Shown: positions 51,185-60,004, counted from the first letter of the stretch. The stretch: DNA of 64,000 nucleotides from UBA4717 sp045577925 (GCA_045577925.1 JAZNJH010000031.1:62001-126000), one strand, 5' to 3'. The notes: a model not told the origin generated them from the sequence alone. Numbers and translations: made by a program.

Positions 51185-53398
51185 TCACCCATTTGCAAGC
51201 ATGTCCGCAAGGCCTGTATAACGAAGCATCTGCCTGTTGTTATCGACCATTTCTTTTACAGTGTTATCACTACCAAGCATAATAACCATTTTTTGAGCGC
51301 GCGTTATAGCCGTATACAAAAGATTTCTCGTCAAAAGCATGGGCGCGGACCTTGTAAGCGGCAGTATAACGATAGGATATTCACTTCCCTGACTTTTGTG
51401 TACAGTTATAGCATAAGAATGTTCAAGCTCATCGAGCATTGAAAAATCATACTCGGCTACTCTTGATTCAAACGATATTACCATAGTTTCGTTTACAGTA
51501 TTTATGCTTTCAATAACACCTATATCGCCGTTAAAAATACCGATACCCTCAGATTCGTCCTTTTCCCACTTTACGGAATAGTTGTTTTTGATCTGCATCA
51601 CGCGGTCGCCCTCTCTGAATACAACTCCGTGTGCAGCTTTTTCAACCTTATCAGACCTTGGCGGATTCAGTCTTTCCTGAAGAAGTTTATTCAAATTAAC
51701 CGTTCCTGAAATTCCGTTTCTTGTTGGAACTATGACCTGTATGCTGCCTGCCGCTTTTTCACCGTAAGTTTTTGGCAGTCTTTCTGCGTATAACTCAACA
51801 ACTGTTTGGGCAATATCCGCATCACTTGTGCGGCGCATAAAGAAGAAATCATTTTTCTTATCTTTAAGACAAGGATACTCGCCGTTATTTATTTTATGCG
51901 CATTAGTAACGATAAGGCTCTCCCTTGCCTGCCTGAATATTTCGCTCAGGCATACTGTGCAAAAGGCTTTGCTTTCGATAAGATCAGCGAGGACATTTCC
52001 TGCGCCAACAGACGGAAGCTGACTGGAGTCGCCTATAAGAATTAGTCTTGAACCGGGTTTTACAGCTTTCAGCAGCGACTCTAAAAGCGAGATACCGAGC
52101 ATCGATGCTTCATCTATAATTATGACGTCTGCATCAAGCGGATCATTTTCATCTCTCCTGAAATATACACCGTCATCTCTCTTTTCCATTTCAAGAAGCC
52201 TGTGAATTGTTTTTGCCTCTTTTGATGTAGAATCAGATAAGCGCTTAGCCGCTCTTCCGGTAGGCGCACAAAGCGCAACGTCAAGTCCTATATTTTCAAA
52301 AATGCGTATAAGAGCACGTACAACCGTCGTCTTACCCGTACCGGGTCCGCCCGTAAGTATCATAACACCGTGTTCTATCGCATTGATAATTGCCTGTTTC
52401 TGCATAGATGCATAAGTTATAGAGTTTTCAATCTCTATTCGGTCTATAAACATACGGGCATCATAAGACGCAAATCCGGCACAAAGCTTATTTAAGAGTA
52501 AAAGCTTTTCTGCAGAGTACTTTTCAGCATTATAATATTTTGAGCTGTAAATTCTGTATATTTCGCCGTCATAAGTCTTTATAATACGCTTTTCAGATAG
52601 AAGTTCAGCAAGAGCATCACATATTGCATCATTTCTCACGCTCAAAAATGATCCTGCGTTGTCTATAAGCTTATTCTCGGGGATATAGGTGTGTCCATTT
52701 TTTTCCGAGGTTCGTTTAAGAAGATAAAGTATTCCGCTTTTGATTCTGAAAATGCTATCATGAGAAATCCCAAGAATTTTCGCAAGCGAGTCGCATTTGT
52801 CAAAGCCTACACCGCCTATCTCCTCGCAAATGATATACGGATTTTCGCGTATAATATCAACCGCTCTGCTTTTAAAATGATTGAATATCTTTATAGAAAG
52901 CGTTGCAGAGAGTTCCCCTTTCCCAAGAAGCATAATATTACGAACACCAAACTGCTCTTTAAAGTTTTCTGATATCTCAAGAGCCTTTTTCATCGAAATA
53001 CCGTGAATATCAGCAAGCCACTCGGGATGATTTTCGATAACATCAAAGCTGTCCATGCCATATTTAGCAACGATGCGCTCAGCTGTTTTTGGACCTATTC
53101 CCTTAACGGCACTGCTGGCAAGGTATCTTAATATATTTGTTTCATCACTTGGCAGAGCTCTGTCGAAATATTCAACCTGAAACTGTTTACCAAAGCTTTG
53201 GTGATTGACCCACTTTCCTGCTAGCATGACCGTATCGCCCTCGTTAACGTAAGGCATTATACCAACTGCAGTTACACAGTTCCCTTTTGTATCAAACAGA
53301 TCAAGCACAGTGTATGCGTTCTCACTGTTTTTGAAAACTATTTGCTCAACCGTTCCGACAAGCTCGTCAAGGTCTTTTTCCTTATCTTCAAAAATCAT
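51185..53398 (-). CDS. recD2: SF1B DNA helicase RecD2
   Basis: A 737-residue 5'-3' helicase, the RecD2 type not tied to RecBC. The N-terminal extension contains helix-hairpin-helix elements (SSAVKGIGPKTAERIVAKYG). Walker A LTGGPGTGKTTVVRAL is near residue 350, Walker B VIIIDEASMLGI, and a C-terminal UvrD-like part ends in YAITVHKSQGSEYP. RecD2 acts at stalled forks and in mismatch repair in Bacillus. Length is typical. A small membrane protein gene lies 28 bases upstream and may be cotranscribed. Confidence 0.94.
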   Translation of the reverse strand: MIFEDKEKDLDELVGTVEQIVFKNSENAYTVLDLFDTKGNCVTAVGIMPYVNEGDTVMLAGKWVNHQSFGKQFQVEYFDRALPSDETNILRYLASSAVKGIGPKTAERIVAKYGMDSFDVIENHPEWLADIHGISMKKALEISENFKEQFGVRNIMLLGKGELSATLSIKIFNHFKSRAVDIIRENPYIICEEIGGVGFDKCDSLAKILGISHDSIFRIKSGILYLLKRTSEKNGHTYIPENKLIDNAGSFLSVRNDAICDALAELLSEKRIIKTYDGEIYRIYSSKYYNAEKYSAEKLLLLNKLCAGFASYDARMFIDRIEIENSITYASMQKQAIINAIEHGVMILTGGPGTGKTTVVRALIRIFENIGLDVALCAPTGRAAKRLSDSTSKEAKTIHRLLEMEKRDDGVYFRRDENDPLDADVIIIDEASMLGISLLESLLKAVKPGSRLILIGDSSQLPSVGAGNVLADLIESKAFCTVCLSEIFRQARESLIVTNAHKINNGEYPCLKDKKNDFFFMRRTSDADIAQTVVELYAERLPKTYGEKAAGSIQVIVPTRNGISGTVNLNKLLQERLNPPRSDKVEKAAHGVVFREGDRVMQIKNNYSVKWEKDESEGIGIFNGDIGVIESINTVNETMVISFESRVAEYDFSMLDELEHSYAITVHKSQGSEYPIVILPLTRSAPMLLTRNLLYTAITRAQKMVIMLGSDNTVKEMVDNNRQMLRYTGLADMLANG

Positions 53399-53426
53399 TA
53401 CGTTTTTTACCGCCCTTTATACGGAT

Positions 53427-53681
53427 TTAAGTTTTATCATCATTGCAGATAATAATATATTCGTTACCCGTGAAACTATCTTTTGCAAGTTCTCTCGCAT
53501 ACATTTTTTTAAGTTCTTTGGTTTCTTCGTCGTCCGTGTTATCGATTTCAACCGCTATTTTAACGCACGAACGTATTTTTTTATCATACACAAGAATCAT
53601 TGCAATCTGCTTTGAAAGATGATAAAGTCCATATACTGTAAAAACTGCCACTAATATTTCAATAACGGTACTAAAGAACAT
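53427..53681 (-). CDS. Small single-pass membrane protein
   Basis: An 84-residue protein with one hydrophobic segment near the N-terminus (FFSTVIEILVAVFTVYGLYHL), then an acidic/basic cytosolic tail (EIDNTDDEETKELKKMYARE). The ATG is preceded by GGAGGTTCT; a TTG six codons earlier overlaps that site. Unrecognised family. It lies between metK and recD2 and probably belongs to the recD2 transcript. Confidence 0.72.
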   Translation of the reverse strand: MFFSTVIEILVAVFTVYGLYHLSKQIAMILVYDKKIRSCVKIAVEIDNTDDEETKELKKMYARELAKDSFTGNEYIIICNDDKT

Positions 53682-53751
53682 AGAACCTCCATCAGCCAAA
53701 CGGCAAAATTTCTTTCACCTTCAGTCTATGCCATAAGTACCGTTATTGTCT

Positions 53752-54927
53752 TTATATAAGCTTTTTAAGCTCGTCGACAAGGTCGCATTTCTCCCAAAGG
53801 ATGTCAGCTTCCTCGCGTCCTACGTGACCGTATGCTGCAAGCTTTTTATATATCGGACGTCTTAATTTAAATCGTTCGATTATAGCCGCAGGTCTGAGGT
53901 CAACAAGCTTTGTTACTGCTTCCGAGATTTTTTCTTCGTCTATTTTGCTTGTACCGAACGTATCAACAAGAACTGATACAGGCTTGGCTACACCGATAGC
54001 GTAAGCGATCTGCACCTCACATTTATCTGCAAGTCCTGCCGCAACTATATTCTTTGCTATATATCGTGCCGCATATGATGCGCTTCTGTCAACCTTTGTC
54101 GGATCCTTACCAGAAAATGCTCCGCCGCCGTGACGTGAATATCCTCCGTACGTGTCAACGATTATCTTTCTGCCTGTAAGACCGCTGTCTCCGTTAGGTC
54201 CGCCGATTACAAAGCGGCCTGTGGGATTAACGAAGATCTTTGTTTCATTATCCATAAGTTTTTCGGGAATAACCGGCTTGATTACATTTTCAATAATGTC
54301 AGCTCTGATAGTGTCGAGAGTAACGTTGTCGTCGTGCTGAGATGAAACTACCACTGTATCAACGCGTACAGGCTTGTCATCTTCATATTCAATTGTAACC
54401 TGTGTTTTACCGTCAGGACGAAGATAACTGAGCTTGCCCGATTTACGCACATCTGTGAGCTTTCTTGCAAGCTTATGGGCAAGAGAAATAGGGAGCGGCA
54501 TATACTCGGGTGTTTCGTTGCAGGCATATCCGAACATAAGCCCCTGGTCACCAGCACCAATATCATACTCGTCTGAGATCTTTCCGTTTTTAGCTTCAAG
54601 TGATTTATCAACGCCAAGTGCAATGTCGGCAGACTGTGTATGTACCGAGTTTATAACAGCGCACGTGTCACAATCAAAGCCGTATTTTGCTCTGTCATAA
54701 CCTATTTCGCGAACTGTTTCGCGAACTATTTTCTGGTAGTCAACAACTGCATTTGTTGTAATTTCGCCGAGTATCATAACAAGACCTGTTGTTGTGCAAG
54801 TTTCGCAGGCAACACGGGAATTTGGATCCTGTTCAAGTATTGCATCAAGTACAGCGTCCGATATTCTGTCGCATATTTTATCGGGATGCCCCTCGGTTAC
54901 CGATTCAGAGGTAAAAAACTTCTTCAT
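53752..54927 (-). CDS. metK: S-adenosylmethionine synthetase
   Basis: Makes SAM from methionine and ATP. ESVTEGHPDKICDRISDAVL is the N-terminal signature, GAGDQGLMFGYACNETPE and GGGAFSGKDPTKVDRSASY carry the ATP and phosphate motifs. Length of 391 residues is standard. A SAM-I riboswitch and terminator immediately upstream give feedback control by the product. The SAM methyltransferases in the window (mnmM, rsmI, trmN6-like) depend on it. AGAAAGGAAT precedes the ATG. Confidence 0.97.
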   Translation of the reverse strand: MKKFFTSESVTEGHPDKICDRISDAVLDAILEQDPNSRVACETCTTTGLVMILGEITTNAVVDYQKIVRETVREIGYDRAKYGFDCDTCAVINSVHTQSADIALGVDKSLEAKNGKISDEYDIGAGDQGLMFGYACNETPEYMPLPISLAHKLARKLTDVRKSGKLSYLRPDGKTQVTIEYEDDKPVRVDTVVVSSQHDDNVTLDTIRADIIENVIKPVIPEKLMDNETKIFVNPTGRFVIGGPNGDSGLTGRKIIVDTYGGYSRHGGGAFSGKDPTKVDRSASYAARYIAKNIVAAGLADKCEVQIAYAIGVAKPVSVLVDTFGTSKIDEEKISEAVTKLVDLRPAAIIERFKLRRPIYKKLAAYGHVGREEADILWEKCDLVDELKKLI

Positions 54928-54949
54928 TTATAATTCCTTTCTAACGGAG

Positions 54950-54980
54950 AAAAACAGAGCGCCCTTGTTCCCAAGGGCGC
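54950..54980 (-). terminator. SAM riboswitch expression-platform terminator
   Basis: On the minus strand GCGCCCTTG and CAAGGGCGC form a 9-bp GC-rich stem followed by TCTGTTTTT, just downstream of the SAM-I aptamer and upstream of the metK ribosome site. Confidence 0.9.
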
Positions 54981-54996
54981 GAGCTTTTATATTACT

Positions 54997-55084
54997 CTCA
55001 TCTCTCGGGATTTAGCACCTTGCAACGTTTTCGTTGCAGGTTGCCGGGCTTCACAGGGCCAGTCCCTCCGCCGCTCTTGATAAG
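54997..55084 (-). promoter_or_regulatory. SAM-I (S-box) riboswitch controlling metK
   Basis: On the minus strand the aptamer begins CTTATCAAGAGCGGCGGAGG, continues GACTGGCCCTGTGAAGCCC and GGCAACCTGC, has the GCAAGGTGCTAAATCC segment and closes with GAGATGAG, which pairs with CTTATC in P1. These are the conserved S-box blocks. SAM binding should favour the downstream terminator. Confidence 0.95.
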
Positions 55085-55108
55085 ATTATTAAACTAATTG
55101 ACGCTACA

Positions 55109-55137
55109 AGTATAGCACATATAAACGAATATGTCAA
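55109..55137 (-). promoter_or_regulatory. Sigma-A promoter for the SAM riboswitch and metK
   Basis: On the minus strand TTGACA, a 17-base spacer and TATACT, with the S-box starting about 25 bases downstream. Confidence 0.82.
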
Positions 55138-55193
55138 TATTATATTACACAATTTCTCTTCCATCGACAAAAACTTTGACAAGATTAAGCTTC

Positions 55194-55670
55194 TTAATAA
55201 AACAAAGAAATTACTGCCTTTACAAGCTGTGAGCCTACCGTCATTATTATTCCTGCCGTTACAACACCGGCAGAAATTGAAATTATTGACTTTGTCTTTG
55301 GGATATCGAAAACAGAAGCAACGAGCGCACCCGTCCATGCTCCTGTTCCGGGCAATGGTATCGCAACAAAAACGTAAAGACCGAATACCGCGTATTTTTC
55401 TATTTTTTCGCGGTTTTTCTCTGCTTTTTCGTAAAGCCAGTTTGAAACTTTGGAGAAAAGTTTTACATTACATCCGCGCATCCATTTAAGTATTGCTTTT
55501 ACAAACAGAAGTATAAACGGCGCAGGAATACAGTTTCCGATAATACTGATTATAAGCGTCGGAAGCCAGTCAAGTCCCATTCCCGTTCCTATTGGAACTG
55601 CTCCGCGCAGTTCAATAAGCGGTACCATAGATACACCGAAAACTATCAGATATTTTAAGAGTAAACTCAC
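55194..55670 (-). CDS. COG2426 small multidrug export-like membrane protein
   Basis: A 158-residue membrane protein matching the COG2426/Sm_multidrug_ex family: MVPLIELRGAVPIGTGMG near the start, FVAIPLPGTGAWTGALVASVF, and C-terminal GIIMTVGSQLV. The family name comes from one report of drug export; a general role is unproven. The start is GTG behind GAGG; an upstream in-frame ATG lies inside ribU. It follows ribU by 16 bases and is the end of that unit. Confidence 0.85.
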   Translation of the reverse strand: MSLLLKYLIVFGVSMVPLIELRGAVPIGTGMGLDWLPTLIISIIGNCIPAPFILLFVKAILKWMRGCNVKLFSKVSNWLYEKAEKNREKIEKYAVFGLYVFVAIPLPGTGAWTGALVASVFDIPKTKSIISISAGVVTAGIIMTVGSQLVKAVISLFY

Positions 55671-55686
55671 GGTATCAACCTCGTAA

Positions 55687-56280
55687 TTATTTGTGTAGTA
55701 TTTTTGAAATGCGTTTATAGATAAGAAGTGCAAGAATCGAGCATAAGACGCCCTTTACGATATTAAAGGGTGCAACTGCAAATACTATCATGCTCTTAAG
55801 GTCAGCCACCCAAGGATTGAGTACACTTGCCATTTCAACAATTTTATCAAATGGCATTCCGAAAAACTCTGAGTAGAAGGGTATCATAATATAATAATTC
55901 AGAAATCCGCCAATTATTGCAAGCGACAGCGTCGAAGCTATCATCCCAATGACTGCCGATTTTATGTTTTTCTTATATTTATATATCAACGCCGCAGGAA
56001 GCACGAATGCGCATCCTGTTACGAAATTTGCAAATTCACCTACGTATGCCGTAGTTGTTCCGTTAATTATGATGTTAAGTATATTTTTTAACAGCTCTAT
56101 CAGCACTCCTGCAAGCGGTCCAAGCGCAAAAGAGCCCATAAGAATCACTGATTCAGACAAATCAAGCTTATAAAAGCCCGGTGCAAACCATAACGGGAAC
56201 TCAAAAAGCATTATAATTGCACTAATAGCAGCAAGAGCTGCGACTTTTATTATGTACTTTAAGGTAGTATTTGTTTTCAT
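55687..56280 (-). CDS. ribU: Riboflavin ECF transporter substrate-binding protein RibU
   Basis: A 197-residue S component with six hydrophobic segments. It starts AALAAISAIIMLFEFPL; the substrate/EcfT-facing segment includes LDLSESVILMGSFALGPLAGV and GFLNYYIMIPFY. The FMN riboswitch directly upstream confirms riboflavin uptake as the role, powered by the EcfA1/A2/T module at 5.6-8.2 kb. The ATG behind AAAGGGAAG is used; a much longer frame would start within the riboswitch. Possibly transcribed as an extension of the str operon. Confidence 0.93.
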   Translation of the reverse strand: MKTNTTLKYIIKVAALAAISAIIMLFEFPLWFAPGFYKLDLSESVILMGSFALGPLAGVLIELLKNILNIIINGTTTAYVGEFANFVTGCAFVLPAALIYKYKKNIKSAVIGMIASTLSLAIIGGFLNYYIMIPFYSEFFGMPFDKIVEMASVLNPWVADLKSMIVFAVAPFNIVKGVLCSILALLIYKRISKILHK

Positions 56281-56343
56281 GTTATCTTCCCTTTCATAAA
56301 GCTTACTTATACATATGAACAAACAGGAAAAGATAAACCGTAA

Positions 56344-56370
56344 TAAAAAAACTCCGCGAGATACCGCGGA
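56344..56370 (-). terminator. FMN riboswitch terminator
   Basis: On the minus strand CTCCGCG and CGCGGAG form a 7-bp stem with a 6-base loop, followed by TTTTTTT, between the aptamer and the ribU ribosome site. Confidence 0.9.
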
Positions 56371-56377
56371 GCAACGG

Positions 56378-56486
56378 CATCTTCTCTCATCCGGACTATA
56401 CCGTCGGCTCAGGAATTTCACCTGATCGGCACTTTCGTGTTAGTGGGCTTTACCACCGGTATGGACTTACACCATTTCCCGAAGAT
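56378..56486 (-). promoter_or_regulatory. FMN riboswitch (RFN element) controlling ribU
   Basis: On the minus strand the aptamer starts ATCTTCGGG, then GGTGTAAGTCCATACCGG, GGTAAAGCCCACTAA, a variable stem (CACGAAAGTG), GGTGAAATTCCTGAGCCGAC, GGTATAGTCCGGATGAG and closes with AGAAGAT pairing with ATCTTC. Low FMN should allow ribU expression. Confidence 0.95.
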
Positions 56487-56491
56487 AATCC

Positions 56492-56520
56492 TATGCAGGG
56501 CTGAAAATCAGCCCTGCATA
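56492..56520 (-). other. 12-bp hairpin abutting the FMN riboswitch
   Basis: TATGCAGGGCTG and CAGCCCTGCATA form a perfect 12-bp stem with a 5-base loop, directly 5' of the aptamer. No U-run follows on the minus strand, so it is not a normal terminator. Confidence 0.65.
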
Positions 56521-56610
56521 AGCATCTGTTGATATTTAACCGATTAAATTCGGCATTGCGAAAGGATTGTTCTAAAAGAATGATCCTTTCACAGTTGCGT
56601 AGCAACTGTT
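56521..56610 (-). other. tuf 3' region with two hairpins
   Basis: After the tuf stop, ACAGTTGC-TAC-GCAACTGT and a longer GAAAGGAT...ATCCTTTC hairpin follow in sequence on the minus strand. Neither is followed by a clear U-tract, so read-through from tuf into the riboswitch is plausible. No promoter was found here. Confidence 0.5.
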
Positions 56611-57816
56611 TTATTCAGCGATTTCAGTAACAACGCCTGAACCAACTGTTCTACCGCCTTCACGGATAGCGAAACGGAGACCCTTTTCAATAGCGATAGG
56701 TGTGATGAGCTCAACGTTCATGATTACGTTATCGCCGGGACGGCACATGTCTGTGCCTTCGGGAAGGTTGATTACGCCTGTAACGTCAGTTGTTCTGAAG
56801 TAGAACTGAGGTCTGTAACCTGTAAAGAAGGGCTTCTGACGTCCGCCTTCCTTTTCAGTAAGAACGTATACCTGACCTGCAAACTTTGTGTAGGGCTTGA
56901 TGGAGCCGGGCTTACAAAGAACCTGACCTCTTTCGATACTCTCCTTACCAATACCACGGAGAAGCGCACCGATGTTATCGCCTGCTCCAGCTTCGTCCAT
57001 GAGCTTGTGGAACATTTCGATACCTGTGATAACAGTTGTCTTTGTTTCTTCTGTAAGACCAACGATTTCAACTGTATCAGACATCTTGAGCTGACCACGT
57101 TCTACACGACCTGTAGCAACTGTACCACGACCGGAGATCGAGAATACGTCCTCGACAGGCATAAGGAAGGGCTGGTCGCTCTTTCTGTCGGGAGTAGGAA
57201 TATAGGAGTCAACCTGCTCCATGAGTTCAAGAATAGGAGCGTATACAGGATCGGACTGATCTGTGCTTTCAGAAAGGAGAGCTTCACGAGCAGAACCCTT
57301 AACGATCGGAATATCATCACCCGGGAAGTCGTACTGAGAAAGGAGATCGCGGATTTCCATTTCAACGAGATCGAGAAGTTCGGGGTCGTCAACGATATCG
57401 CACTTGTTCATGAATACAACCATTGCGGGAACGCCAACCTGACGAGCGAGAAGCACGTGTTCACGTGTCTGCTGAAGAGGTCCGTCTGTACCTGCAACAA
57501 CGAGGATAGCGCCGTCCATCTGAGCTGCACCGGTGATCATGTTCTTTACATAGTCAGCGTGGCCGGGGCAGTCAACGTGAGCGTAGTGGCGGTTAGCCGT
57601 TTCATACTCAACGTGACGAGTGTTGATTGTGATACCTCTTTCTCTTTCTTCGGGTGCGTTGTCGATCTGGTCATATGCCATTGCTTCGATGTTAGCATTG
57701 CCGAGAGAGAGTGTCTTTGTGATAGCTGCTGTAAGAGTTGTCTTACCGTGGTCAACGTGACCGATTGTACCAATGTTAACGTGGGGCTTGGTACGTTCAA
57801 ACTTAGCCTTTGCCAT
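56611..57816 (-). CDS. tuf: Elongation factor Tu
   Basis: GTPase delivering aminoacyl-tRNA to the ribosome. GHVDHGKT at residues 19-26 is the P-loop, DCPGHADYVKNMITGAAQMD the switch II region, NKCDIVDD and the G5 motif (GSAREAL) follow, then domains II and III. 401 residues, complete. It is the last gene of the str operon, 76 bases after fusA, with a small AGCC-GCAA-GGCT hairpin in the gap. Codon bias is extreme, as expected. CAGGAGGAATT precedes the ATG. Confidence 0.97.
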   Translation of the reverse strand: MAKAKFERTKPHVNIGTIGHVDHGKTTLTAAITKTLSLGNANIEAMAYDQIDNAPEERERGITINTRHVEYETANRHYAHVDCPGHADYVKNMITGAAQMDGAILVVAGTDGPLQQTREHVLLARQVGVPAMVVFMNKCDIVDDPELLDLVEMEIRDLLSQYDFPGDDIPIVKGSAREALLSESTDQSDPVYAPILELMEQVDSYIPTPDRKSDQPFLMPVEDVFSISGRGTVATGRVERGQLKMSDTVEIVGLTEETKTTVITGIEMFHKLMDEAGAGDNIGALLRGIGKESIERGQVLCKPGSIKPYTKFAGQVYVLTEKEGGRQKPFFTGYRPQFYFRTTDVTGVINLPEGTDMCRPGDNVIMNVELITPIAIEKGLRFAIREGGRTVGSGVVTEIAE

Positions 57817-57892
57817 TTTGAATTCCTCCTGAATTATAAATGTTTTTGAATTTTTGTTTTTGTATTAACAGCCTTGCGGCTTTTAACTGTGA

Positions 57893-58441
57893 TTACTGAT
57901 TCTTACCGCGCTTAGCGATAATTGCTTCCTGGAGGCTCTTAGGCACTTCTGCGAAGTGGCTGGGCTCCATAGAATAGGTTCCGCGTCCCTGTGTCATGGA
58001 ACGAAGAGTTGTTGCATATCCGAACATTTCGGAAAGCGGGATCATTGCAGTTACCTGCTGACCGCCTGATACGGGATCCATAGACTGGATCTGTCCGCGC
58101 TTTGAGTTTACGTGACCCATAACGTCACCGAGATAATCATCAGGAGTTACTACAACTACCTTAACGATCGGCTCAGTGATTACAGGATCAGCCTTTCTCA
58201 TAGCTTCCTTGAATGCCATGGAAGCTGCGATCTTGAACGCCATTTCCGAAGAGTCGACTTCGTGGTACGAACCATCGTAAAGTGTGATCTTTACGTCAAC
58301 AACATTGTAACCTGCAAGTACACCGTTCTGCATAGCGCTCTGGAGACCTGCGTCAACTGCGGGGATATATTCCTTCGGAATAGCACCGCCGACAACCTTG
58401 TTTACGAATTCGTAACCGGCACCGGGTTCGTTGGGTTCCAT
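57893..58441 (-). CDS. EF-G fragment: C-terminal ORF after the internal stop
   Basis: The C-terminal 182 codons of EF-G from its first in-frame ATG after the TAG. They hold the rest of domain IV (AGYEFVNKVVGGAIPKEYIPAVDAGLQ, split here only by description) and domain V ending EAIIAKRGKNQ. No ribosome site precedes this ATG, so independent translation is unlikely. It belongs with the upstream ORF as one gene. Confidence 0.5.
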   Translation of the reverse strand: MEPNEPGAGYEFVNKVVGGAIPKEYIPAVDAGLQSAMQNGVLAGYNVVDVKITLYDGSYHEVDSSEMAFKIAASMAFKEAMRKADPVITEPIVKVVVVTPDDYLGDVMGHVNSKRGQIQSMDPVSGGQQVTAMIPLSEMFGYATTLRSMTQGRGTYSMEPSHFAEVPKSLQEAIIAKRGKNQ

Positions 58442-58489
58442 TATGATCTTAACGTGACCATACTGACCCTTACCACCCGACTGGCGTGC

Positions 58490-59974
58490 CTACTTATGGT
58501 TAACTTCTGCGCTCTTGCGGATCGTTTCCTTGTATGCAACCTGAGGAGCACCAACATTCGCTTCTACCTTAAATTCACGGAGAAGTCTGTCTACGATGAT
58601 CTCGAGGTGAAGCTCACCCATTCCGGCGATAATTGTCTGACCGGTTTCTTCATCGGTGTAGGTTCTGAATGTGGGGTCTTCTTCTGCAAGCTTTGCAAGT
58701 GCGATACCCATCTTTTCCTGACCTGCTTTGGTCTTGGGCTCGATTGCTACGCTGATAACAGGTTCCGGGAATTCCATGGATTCAAGTATAATAGGATGCT
58801 TGTCATCACAGAATGTGTCACCTGTTGTTGTATTCTTAACGCCGCATACAGCTGCGATATCGCCTGAATAGCAAACATCGATATCTGCACGCTCGTTTGA
58901 ATGCATCTGAAGGATTCTTCCGAATCTTTCGTGTGATTTTTTGGTGGAGTTATATACGCTCTCACCCTTGTTGATCTTACCAGAGTAAACTCTGAAGAAG
59001 CAGAGCTTACCAACGAATGGGTCTGTCATGATCTTGAATGCAAGTGCAGAGAAAGGTGCATTGTCATCAGCAGGTCTTTCATCCTCGTCACCTGTATCGG
59101 GGTTTACACCCTTGATCGCAGGAATGTCGAGAGGAGAAGGCATGTAGTCGATAACTGCGTCGAGCATCTTCTGTACGCCCTTGTTCTTATAAGATGTACC
59201 GCAAACTACGGGTACTATCTGGTTAGCAATTGTTGCCTTACGAAGAGCCTTCTTGAGTTCATCAATTGTAGGTTCTTCTCCGGAGCAGTACTTTTCAAAC
59301 AGTTCTTCGTCTGTTTCGCAGATTGCTTCAACCATTGCTGCTCTGTATTCTTCGGCCTTATCTTTAAGGTCTGCGGGAATCTCTTCAACTCTCATGTCCT
59401 TACCGAGGTCATCGTAATATACGTCTGCCTCCATGTTCATAAGGTCAACAATTCCGCGGAAATCTGATTCAGCTCCGATAGGAAGCTGTATCGGAATAGC
59501 ATTAGCCTTAAGTCTGGACTTCATCATGTCTACAACTCTGTAGAAGTCTGCACCTGTGATATCCATCTTATTTACATATGCCATTCTCGGAACCTGGTAT
59601 TTGTCAGCCTGACGCCAAACGGTTTCAGACTGAGGCTCAACGCCGCCCTTAGCGCAAAGTACGGTTACTGAACCGTCGAGAACTCTGAGCGAACGTTCAA
59701 CTTCAACTGTGAAGTCAACGTGACCGGGGGTATCGATAATGTTTATACGGTTACCCTTCCAGTAGCATGTTGTAGCAGCAGAGGTAATTGTAATACCTCT
59801 TTCCTGCTCCTGCTCCATCCAGTCCATCGTCGCGCCGCCATCGTGAGTTTCACCCATTTTATAGGTCTTACCTGTATAGAAAAGGATACGCTCTGTTGTG
59901 GTGGTCTTACCGGCGTCGATGTGAGCCATGATACCAATATTCCTTGTGTTATCAAGTGAATATTCTCTTGCCAT
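58490..59974 (-). CDS. fusA: EF-G fragment: N-terminal ORF before the internal stop
   Basis: The first 494 codons of EF-G, from ATG to the internal TAG. It includes the GTPase domain with its G' insert, domains II and III and only the first few residues of domain IV (KETIRKSAEVNHK). A protein ending here could bind GTP but would lack the domain IV tip needed for translocation. Confidence 0.7.
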   Translation of the reverse strand: MAREYSLDNTRNIGIMAHIDAGKTTTTERILFYTGKTYKMGETHDGGATMDWMEQEQERGITITSAATTCYWKGNRINIIDTPGHVDFTVEVERSLRVLDGSVTVLCAKGGVEPQSETVWRQADKYQVPRMAYVNKMDITGADFYRVVDMMKSRLKANAIPIQLPIGAESDFRGIVDLMNMEADVYYDDLGKDMRVEEIPADLKDKAEEYRAAMVEAICETDEELFEKYCSGEEPTIDELKKALRKATIANQIVPVVCGTSYKNKGVQKMLDAVIDYMPSPLDIPAIKGVNPDTGDEDERPADDNAPFSALAFKIMTDPFVGKLCFFRVYSGKINKGESVYNSTKKSHERFGRILQMHSNERADIDVCYSGDIAAVCGVKNTTTGDTFCDDKHPIILESMEFPEPVISVAIEPKTKAGQEKMGIALAKLAEEDPTFRTYTDEETGQTIIAGMGELHLEIIVDRLLREFKVEANVGAPQVAYKETIRKSAEVNHK

Positions 59975-60004
59975 TTGTTTCTCCTTGTTTTTGCAGTTGG
60001 GTTA

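Larger units (their letters stand above)
57893..59974 (-). pseudogene. fusA: Elongation factor G gene interrupted by an in-frame TAG
   Basis: One 693-codon reading frame encodes a full EF-G, the GTPase that moves tRNA and mRNA through the ribosome. P-loop AHIDAGKT is at residues 17-24, DTPGHVDFT and NKMD follow, and domains II-V are all present. Codon 495, in domain IV at the point where relatives read K-Y/H-A-R-Q-S-G-G, is TAG (complement of 58490-58492); the frame on both sides is uninterrupted and well conserved. A single base change from TAT or TAC explains it. EF-G is essential, so this is a sequencing or assembly error, a gene replaced by another copy elsewhere, or a suppressed stop. 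TAG ends other genes here (topB, S1, PHP), so it is not generally reassigned. Confidence 0.88.

Noticed and set aside
56281..56421. A longer ribU frame beginning upstream of its ATG
   Set aside because: That extension is the FMN riboswitch terminator and aptamer; the ATG with AAAGGGAAG is the real start.
57007..57849. A 280-codon open frame opposite tuf, and similar long frames opposite fusA (58112-58867), rpsL (60766-61107), prfB (31266-32099), transketolase (33475-33993), glyS (47759-48274 and 48395-48883) and pgk (37258-37849)
   Set aside because: They lie entirely antisense to highly expressed, conserved genes; biased codon use removes stops on the other strand. No ribosome sites or protein families support them.
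58490..58492. Genome-wide TAG reassignment as an explanation for the fusA stop
   Set aside because: topB, the S1 gene and the PHP gene end in TAG at their expected lengths, and no other conserved gene in the window has an internal TAG.
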